Shown here: one piece after another, positions 56,511 through 64,000 of the stretch
Layout of the letters: every line of letters begins with the position of its first letter
Numbering within the stretch: position 1 is the stretch's first letter
Source of the DNA: Lotus japonicus
Lineage: Eukaryota; Streptophyta; Magnoliopsida; Fabales; Fabaceae
Direction of reading: 5' to 3'
NCBI RefSeq assembly: GCF_012489685.1
Contig: NC_080043.1
Span: 47,817,127-47,881,126, forward strand
Length of the DNA: 64,000 nt
The notes under the pieces: model-generated
Database searches by the model: none
What the model saw: the letters and a program-made list of their open reading frames with translations, nothing else
Told to the model about the DNA's origin: nothing
Program-made: the position numbers and the translations under genes

Positions 56511-58931
56511 TGTAAGGCCCAAGTTTTTCAGTTTATACCAAGTGAATAAATTCTTATTCACCAGTAGGTTTGATGCATGGCGAAGGGAAACCTGAACAAG
56601 AGTTTAGTAAATGAAATAAATGTATGAAGGAGAAAGTTCAGGAAAAGTCTAAGGATTGTATCGAAGTCGATTTAAGTTATAGCACGACTAATATTCGCAT
56701 TTAAAACCTAGGACAAGAACCTTAGGAAACAAAACTATGTTCCAGCTTTGGAACACTATAGGAATATAATTTCCAACAAACTTCCAGCTTTGGAACACTG
56801 TAGGAATTTAGTCCAAAAATCTTTAGAGAAATATTAGAACTTCTCTTTTTCCATATATCACAATCATTTCGAGGCGAAACTCTAGGATCTACGAACGTCC
56901 GATTCCAATCATCGGAAGTTTGCCGAAACCGAATCCCTGGTTTTTCAAAACCCTAGAATCAACCGTCAATGAAGACTTTTTCTATTCAGAGCTTCAAATG
57001 AAGATTCTACACACGTGCACCCATTTCTCTTGATGATTTCAATCTTTCTTCAGAAGGAAGTTTTCCATTCCGACATTCGATGCAAAAAGTAACTTATCGG
57101 GTAAAATAGTTTTACACCGACTTTGCATTAGTCACCTAAAATATAAGGAGACCTCATTTTAGTTTTGGAATTCTTTCGCCAAAACCTATCTTAGAATTCA
57201 TGGAGAATGAAGCCGGAAAAATCAGATTCGCGAAACTTTCATTTTACCGCGTTTTGCCAACCTTTATATATAGCCAAGAAATAAGAAAATATCACAAATT
57301 TCCACCATTTCTCTCCAAAACCTGCGAATTTGCTAAGAGGAAGAAGGAAGAAGAGCTTTTGTTCATTTCTTGCTTGATCTTCGATCAATCAGTTGCTACT
57401 TCAAGGCTTCGAGGTATAGTCGCTAATCCTTACCTCTGATCGCTTTTTCCATAGCTTTTCTGTAGAGTTTTCTGAGCGGATAGTTTATGGGTTTTTGCAA
57501 AACTATCCTGAATCTTTCATTTCTGATTCTAAACCTCTTCCTTATGCGCCCAAGATCACTTCTGCCGGACTAGATTTTCCGTTATGTCGCCGGAATTCCG
57601 CCGGAATCAATTTGAGCCTAAAATACCCATTTTTGGAGTTTTTGGTGTAAAGCTTCAACCTTTAGGCTGAAAACTATCGCCTTAGCTTAGTGCTAGTAGG
57701 ATTAGTTGTCATAAACGTCGTTGGTGACGTCCCTGCAAAATTTTATTTTTGGGATTTCAGTTTTGAAAATCCTAAGTTAAAGATCATGACCAAAATACCC
57801 CTGTGACAGTTTTTTATCCGATAATTTTTCCGAGTTCAGAATACCCTTAGTTACGGCTTATGAAAGCATAGGAACCAAGTTTGATCGAAGAAAAATCGAG
57901 CCCCACAATTACCAAAAGTGGCCGAGCCCTATAGGGGAGGAGGAGGAAATTTTCCTTTTCCGAAAACTTGTCTTTCGCTCTAGATTATCGTACCTTAGAG
58001 TATAGATTACTTCGAGTAACCTTTGTAAGTATCGATAACTTAGTTTTCGATAGATTCTGATAGTATTTCTGTGGTTTTGCTCTAAAGGTGATTTTGAGGA
58101 ATTCCCAGAGGAGCAAGCCTTTGATTGTGAACGAGTGTTAGGAGATCGTCCTGGAGAATCTACAGGTGAGGGCTTCTCACTGAATCTCTAGTTAATGCTT
58201 AGGGTCGATGTTTCGACATTGTTTACTGTTTATGCACTGGAATTGTGTGTGATTGGAAAATGTTTTCTGCGGCTTCGGCTGACAATGTAGATGATGCATC
58301 TACTGAATGTTTTTGATGAGTGAATGACATGCTAAGTGCTAATTGGGTAATTTAGGATGTGTGGTGCATGCCTTATATGCTAGGTTCTATGAGGTTATTG
58401 CTTAAGATATTGACATATGACATGTTGATTGATTATGATGAGTTAATTCTGCTTTTGCACTATAATCTGAGTTTCTGAACGGTGAGAAAAGCGGGCAGGT
58501 CATGCCGATTTTATTTTGAGAGTTTTGAGAAAGCTTGAAAGGACGAATGAGATTCGGGCCTTGTTGTGGTGTTGTATGGATCGAGACATTCTCTGGAGTC
58601 ATTTGGGGATTAGGAGATCCCGAGAACTTATAGGATTCGCGATAAGACTAAAAGGATAATTAATTTGTAAAGAAAACTCATAAGACATTAAACAACCTCT
58701 AAATCTTTAAGTAATGGTAATAATCTCGGAAGGAAGCTTTGGATGCAAATCATAGATTTGGAAAACGAGAAGTGTCGTCGGATCCCAGCATTGAGAAAGT
58801 TGAGGGGCTTCGAGTATGTAGATGTTGTGGTGCTGTTGGAGCAGCGTTTGTTGTTGTGCTGTTAGAGCAGCTATTGTGGTTGTGCTGTTGGAGCAGCTAT
58901 GTTGTTGGGTGTATCTTCGACTTTGCGGCGC

Positions 58932-59775
58932 GAATCCGTATGTCCAAACCCGACGGGTTGGGCCGATTCGGCAATAATTTTCGACACGCGCGAATCCGTA
59001 TATTCAATCCGATGGATTGGATCGATTCGGCGGTAGTCACTCAGGCACGCGTGAGTCCGTATGTTCAATCAGAGGGATTGGATCGATTCAGCGATTGCCA
59101 TTTTACCTCGCGTGAATCCGTATGTTCAATCCGAGGGATTGGATCGATTCAGCGACAACTTTTCGACACGCGCGAATCCGTATATTCAATCCGATGGATT
59201 GGATCGATTCGGCGGTAGTCACTCAGGCACGCGTGAGTCCGTATGTTCAATCAGAGGGATTGGATCGATTCAGCGATTGCCATTTTACCTCGCGTGAATC
59301 CGTATGTTCAATCCGAGGGATTGGATCGATTCAGCGACAACTTTTCGACACGCGCGAATCCGTATATTCAATCCGATGGATTGGATCGATTCGGCGGTAG
59401 TCACTCAGGCACGCGTGAGTCCGTATGTTCAATCAGAGGGATTGGATCGATTCAGCGATTGCCATTTTAACTCGCGTGAATCCGTATGTTCAATCCGAGG
59501 GATTGGATCGATTCAGCGATAACCCTTCGACTCGCGCGGATCCGTATGTTCAATCCGATTGGATTGGATCGATTCGGCAATAGTCATTGGACACGCGCAA
59601 TGTCCGTATGTTCGACTCTTTTGAGTGAACCGACTTGGCGTTGTCATTTGTTGCGTGTGCGAGTCCGTATGTTCAACCCAAGGGGTTGGATCGACTCGAC
59701 ATGCCTAATTGTGGGAGTTGCGTGTGTGAGTCCGTATGTTCAACCCAAGGGGTTGGATCGACTTGACATGCCTAA
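58932..59775 (+). repeat. Fourteen-unit hairpin minisatellite in LTR G
   Basis: Units of 60-61 bp. Ten of them (after the first) are arranged in three-unit 182-bp higher-order repeats starting at 58992, 59174 and 59356. Each unit has an outer GAATC/GATTC stem, an internal loop CCGTATGTT opposite GATC, and an inner CAATCC/GGATTG stem. In the late units (59661, 59728) these become GAGTC/GACTC and CAACCC/GGGTTG. One unit near 59601 has GTC/GAC with ACTC/GAGT. The array contains short chance open readings in several frames that are not genes. Confidence 0.85.
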
Positions 59776-60289
59776 TTGTTGGGCTATCCTGGGGATAAGT
59801 CCGGGAAACCGGTAGTTTCCGAGTATGTGATACTCTTTGCTTGTTGAGCAGTTGTGACCATCGGTTTGAGATGAGTCGGATGATCCGGAGATCATCATGA
59901 GTTACTATGTTGATGTGAAGAAGTGTCTTTTGTCGCAGAATCGACTTTACCTTAGGGTAAGCTTTTAGAGACTTTAATTTACCTAGAACACGTGGCGACG
60001 TGTCGAGTGAGAGTCGGAGACGTTGTTTGACTAATCATCCTGCATTCATGCATACTGATTTAGTTGTCGAGTGTGATTGTTATTTGTTAATCCTATTTGG
60101 AACATGTTAATTGTTATTATTGCTGTTAAGTTCATTATGGAAAATGCAACCCTAGGATGTTATCCCTAGCTATAAGCCTAAGTGGCTATTCAATTATCTA
60201 TATCTATTGGTGCTATTATTTATGTAATTCTTTGGAGTTGACCCTCGCGTCTTCTGTGTGTGCTTTGGCGGACAAACGCCCTTTGTCAG

Positions 60290-60450
60290 ATGTCTTTGGC
60301 GGACTGGTTCACGACGGTTCACCCTTCGGGGGAAACTAGAGTTGGGATGCTGGAACAGGAGCCCATCGCGATAGCGAGCGGAGGACGGATGGTGTACATA
60401 GACTAGGTCGTTCTGGATTTCGAATTCGGACGACGATCATGCCAGCATGT
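60290..60450 (+). pseudogene. Remnant of the LTR ORF in G
   Basis: ATG 60290 begins MSLADWFTTVHPSGE, matching the start in F. The central domain is deleted. The sequence jumps to a part matching the C-terminus of the D copy (GGRMVYID, then TAG), and the acidic tail follows out of frame. LTR H (minus strand, near 62782) has the same deletion. Confidence 0.65.
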
Positions 60451-60934
60451 AGGATTGAGTGTTAGTGTGAGCTCCTCGAGATGGGATTAGTGTAGGAGTA
60501 GAGTCTTAGCTCTGAACATTATTTGTTTCATTCGGGACAGGGTAGTTTCCCACCTATAGCTTTTTGTGTGGTTTCTTTACGGGAATCACAGAGAGTTGGT
60601 TGGACTTAGGAGGTCTTGTTTCAGGCCGATGGGCCAGCTTATTCTCAGTTTTGAGGGATAGTGTTGCGGACACTTACCTTTAGATTTGGTTTGTACATTT
60701 TGCCTTCGGGCGCTACACTTTTCTTTCCGTCACTGGAGGTTACTCGTGACGAGGTTGTTACTTACAGCGGGGGCTGTTTATATATTGTATATTAGCTCTA
60801 TTACTTTTCGCTTTTGGGTTTTAATTAATTCAGTCTTGTCTTAGTTATTATCGGAAAAAAAAATATTTCACGTTTTTCCGCATTAAGTTTACTTTTGGTT
60901 ACTAAAGTGACGCCACCGAAATCGGGGTGTTACA

Positions 60935-62140
60935 GTTAGTGGGAAGCGCCCAGTGGCGAAGGGAAGAGTGTATACAATGGATGGTGAAGAGACTGAAGGA
61001 GCGCATGGATTGATCCGAGGAGAATGTGAAATTGACGGTAATCTTCTAACTGTACTCTTTGATTCTGGTGCAACTCATTCATTTGTCTCTAAGGATTGCG
61101 TATCAAGACTGCATCTGCCTATTACTACTTTGAGTTTTGATCTTATGGTAACTACACCTGCTAGGACTCTAATTGCTAATGCCGCATGCATGCACTGTTC
61201 AGTAGTATATAGAGATAGAACTTTTCATGCCAACCTAGTATGTCTACTCCTTAAGAACCTAGATGTAATCCTAGGGATGGATTGGTTATCCCATTACCAT
61301 TGTCTTTTGGACTGTAGTCGAAAGAAAGTGGTGTTCCCAGACTCGGATCTTTTCGAGTATCTTTCTATTAACCACATTAGCGCATCGTTGAGCGAGGGCA
61401 CTCAGAGGTACATTTCATTGCTAAGTCTGGAGGGGAAGAAGGAATCGGATATTCATGGTGTTCCGGTGATTCGAGATTTTGTGGATGTTTTTCCTGGAGA
61501 TGTACCTGGACTACCGCCTGTACGCGATGTAGAGTTTGTGATCGACATTGTACCTGGAACAGGACCGATTTCGATTGCACCTTACCGTATGGCACCTGCG
61601 GAGTTAGTAGAGTTGAAATCTCAGTTGGAGGATCTTTCAGCAAAAGGATTCATTCGACCAAGTGTTTCACCGTGGGGAGCGCCAGTGCTTTTAGTTAAGA
61701 AGAAAGACGGAAGGTCGAGATTATGTGTGGATTATCGACAACTGAACAAGGCGACGATCAAGAACCGATACCCGTTGCCGAGGATAGATGATTTGATGGA
61801 TTAATTACGAGGGGCTGTCGTATTTTCCAAGATAGACTTGAAGTCAGGCTACCATCAGATCAGAGTGAAGGCTGAGGATATACCAAAGACTGCATTCAGG
61901 ACACGTTACGGACACTACGAGTACCTAGTGATGCCGTTTGGAGTGACAAATGCACCTGTTGTTTTCATGGATTACATGAACCGCATCTTTCATGAGTTCT
62001 TAGATCGGTTTGTGGTGGTGTTTATTGATGACATACTGATATATTCGAAGGACGCGAAGGAACATGAAGGACATTTGCGTCAAGTTTTACAAGTGTTGAG
62101 GGAGAAAAAGCTGTATGCGAACCCTTCCAAGTGTGAATTC
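60935..62140 (+). pseudogene. Gag end, protease and reverse transcriptase of gypsy F
   Basis: Continues the gag frame after G ([15 protein letters not shown]). Protease DSGATHSF lies near 61063 and the reverse transcriptase part follows: VDYRQLNK near 61729, KSGYHQIR near 61840 and FIDDILIY near 62021. A TAA at 61802-61804 stands where D has CAA (Gln), a single C-to-T change. LTR H cuts the gene after NPSKCEF at 62140. Integrase and chromodomain are beyond the window or lost. Confidence 0.9.
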
Positions 62141-64000
62141 TGTGACACCCCGATTTCGGTGGCGTCACTTTAGTAACCAAAAGTAAACTTAATGCGGAAA
62201 AACGTGAAATATTTTTTTTTCGATAATAACTAAGACAAGACTGAATTAAATAAAACCCAAAAGCGAAAAGTAATAGAGCTAATATACAATATATAAACAG
62301 CCCCCGCTGTAAGTAACAACTTCGTCACGAGTAACCTCCAGTGACGGAAAGAAAAGTGTAGCGCCCGAAGGCAAAATGTACAAACCAAATCTAAAGGTAA
62401 GTGTCCGCAACACTATCCCTCAAAACTGAGAATAAGCTGGCCCATCGGCCTGAAACAAGACCTCCTAAGTCCAACCAACTCTCTGTGATTCCCGTAAAGA
62501 AACCACACAAAAAGCTATAGGTGGGAAACTACCCTGTCCCGAATGAAACAAATAATGTTCAGAGCTAAGACTCTACTCCTACACTAATCCCATCTCGAGG
62601 AGCTCACACTAACACTCAATCCTACATGCTGGCATGATCGTCGTCCGAATTCGAAATCCAGAACGACCTAGTCTATGTACACCATCCGTCCTCCGCTCGC
62701 TATCGCGATGGGCTCCTGTTCCAGCATCCCAACTCTAGTTTCCCCCGAAGGGTGAACCGTCGTGAACCAGTCCGCCAAAGACATCTGACAAAGGGCGTTT
62801 GTCCGCCAAAGCACACACAGAAGACGCGAGGGTCAACTCCAAAGAATTACATAAATAATAGCACCAATAGATATAGATAAGTGAATAGCCACTTAGGCTT
62901 ATAGCTAGGGATAACATCCTAGGGTTGCATTTTCCATAATGAACTTAACAGCAATAATAACAATTAACATGTTCCAAATAGGATTAACAAATAGCAACCA
63001 CACTCATCAACTAAGTCAGTATGCATGTTGCGTGATATGTATGCAGGTTAACCCAGTCAACCAATATGCAATCCGGAACGGATGGACATCAACGGATCAG
63101 CCCTTCACCAGCCACGGTGGTGCCATTTCGGCCCGCGTGCCTCTTACACCAACAACAACGGTAGTCAGATCAGCCGTAACCCGTAGGTCTGCCATTTCGG
63201 TCTGCTACAAGAGACGTCTACAGACGCTCTATCACGGAAATCCGGGTCTTATGACCATTTTGGAATCCGATGAGGTCCAGAGTACGTCCTGTGTTAATAC
63301 CTCATTAATGTTGCATGTATGCAAAATGATTAGTCAAACAACGTCTCCGACCTCACTCGACACGTCGCCACGTGTTCTAGGGAAGTTAAAGTCTCTAAAA
63401 GCTTACCCTAAGGTAAAGTCGATTCTGCGACCAAAAGACACACTTCATAACGACACATAGCTGCTCCAACAGCACCACCACACACACAAGCTGCTCCAAC
63501 AGCACAATAACACATGCTGCTCCAACAGCACAACAATAAACGCTGCTCCAACAGCACAACATCAAACGCTGCTCCAACAGCACAACAACGACATACTCAA
63601 CACTTGGATCCGACGACACTCCTCGTTTTCCAAAATTAAGATTTCACTTCCAATGCCTTCCTTCGAGGTTGTTATCATTACTTAAAGATTTAGAGGTTAT
63701 TTAAGGTCTTATGAGTTTTCTTTATAAAATAGATTCCATTTTGTCTTATCGCAAGTCTTATACATTTGCAGGATCTCCCAATCCCAAGTCGCTTCCAGAG
63801 GATGTCTCGATCCACTAAACAAAATAAAGGCCCGAACCTCGTTCGTCCTATCAAACTTTCTCAAAACTCTCAAAATAAAATCGGCATGACCTGCCCGCTA
63901 TTCTCACCATTCAGAATCTCAGATTTCCAGTGTAAAGCATATTTAAATCATCACAATCAACAACATGTCATATATCAAGAAATCTCAACATTAACACTTA
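62141..64000 (-). repeat. Partial LTR H, minus strand
   Basis: On the minus strand it ends AATCGGGGTGTCACA at 62141 and runs off the window. The part 62141 to about 62990 follows G, including the deletion in the LTR ORF (ATG at 62784-62782). Beyond about 62990 it follows D, including five GCTG/CAGC hairpins (63460, 63490, 63516, 63542, 63568). It is therefore a mosaic. Whether it is a solo LTR or part of a full element cannot be seen. Confidence 0.85.
63460..63581 (-). repeat. D-type hairpin array in LTR H
   Basis: Five copies of GCTGCTCCAACAGC (plus strand) at 26-30 bp intervals: the reverse complement of the D units, with one more tandem unit than D. Confidence 0.75.

Larger units (their letters stand above)
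56511..60934 (+). repeat. Solo LTR G (4424 bp)
   Basis: Starts TGTAAGGCCCAAG and ends GGGGTGTTACA, flanked by GTTAG on both sides with no internal region: the product of recombination between two LTRs of one element. It has a TATA box (57265-57272), donor-like CGAG|GTATAG near 57411, acceptor-like CTAAAG|GTGA near 58088 and donor CAG|GTGAGG at 58166. Three D-type GCTG/CAGC hairpins (58832, 58858, 58884) and a 14-unit hairpin array (58932-59775) follow. Near 56740-56810 a GTTCCA/TGGAAC palindrome is duplicated. The LTR ORF is mostly deleted. Confidence 0.95.
51706..62140 (+). mobile_element. Gypsy element F: truncated, interrupted by G and H
   Basis: Plus strand: 5'-truncated LTR (51706-55295), primer site, leader, gag (55504-56510), then solo LTR G, then the end of gag with protease and reverse transcriptase (60935-62140), where LTR H cuts it. 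The gag-pol frame is continuous across G once one GTTAG is removed. One nonsense codon lies in reverse transcriptase at 61802. Related to but distinct from D. Confidence 0.85.

Noticed and set aside
58932..59775. CRISPR-like array of regular repeats
   Set aside because: Plant LTR context, no unique spacers, no cas genes; units are imperfect tandem hairpins.
58739..59815. Overlapping repeat-protein-like readings in G
   Set aside because: The repeat unit is 60-61 bp and the block 182 bp, not multiples of three, so different frames open by turns. This is minisatellite DNA, not a repeat protein.

Overview
This window looks like nuclear DNA from a flowering plant, and it is almost entirely LTR retrotransposons nested inside one another. 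The evidence is full-length Ty3/gypsy (chromovirus, Tekay/Del-like) and Ty1/copia (SIRE/Maximus-like with an env-like third gene) polyproteins, tRNA-Met type primer sites (TGGTATCAGAGC), GT-AG introns and a foldback MITE. A eudicot, most likely a legume, is my inference from family resemblance; no species can be named. I see no intact cellular gene.

Layout. 1-6568: end of gypsy element A (pol remnant and 3' LTR), inserted into copia element B. 6569-26167: copia B, minus strand, interrupted inside gag by copia C (13223-24136, plus strand). C is young but has lost most of protease and all of integrase. 26168-29497: older non-coding DNA with a foldback MITE. 29498-31352 (last codons at 44136-44154): a decayed 'putative gypsy type transposon' gene with an intron. 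31353-44130: gypsy D, a complete young element with 4.04-kb LTRs, an intact 1479-residue gag-pol and a perfect TATCA target duplication. 44670-51705: decayed gypsy E, minus strand. 51706-62140: gypsy F, plus strand, broken by a 4.4-kb solo LTR G (56511-60934, TSD GTTAG) and cut by LTR H (62141 to the window end, minus strand).

The most unusual content is inside the long gypsy LTRs. (1) Each has, at the same place, remains of a protein-coding ORF: open in F, D and E, broken in A, G and H. It has a conserved domain and an acidic, SUMO-interaction-like tail. I know of no description of it. (2) Just upstream, each LTR carries an array of short hairpins. The repeat differs between LTR lineages, but within arrays the loop is invariant while stem arms change together. 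F has arrays of 5 and 8 hairpins, G has 14, and E has 3; A, D and H have related chains. (3) A TATA box, GT donors and AG acceptors are conserved around these parts, suggesting a spliced leader.

In copia C, a 130-residue coiled-coil ORF on the antisense strand has its own TATA box and poly(A) signal. The env-like genes of both B and C are preceded by the same promoter-like block. Autonomous D could supply functions for related defective gypsy copies, and C must have used integrase from another SIRE-like element. All similarity statements come from reading the sequence; no database search was run.
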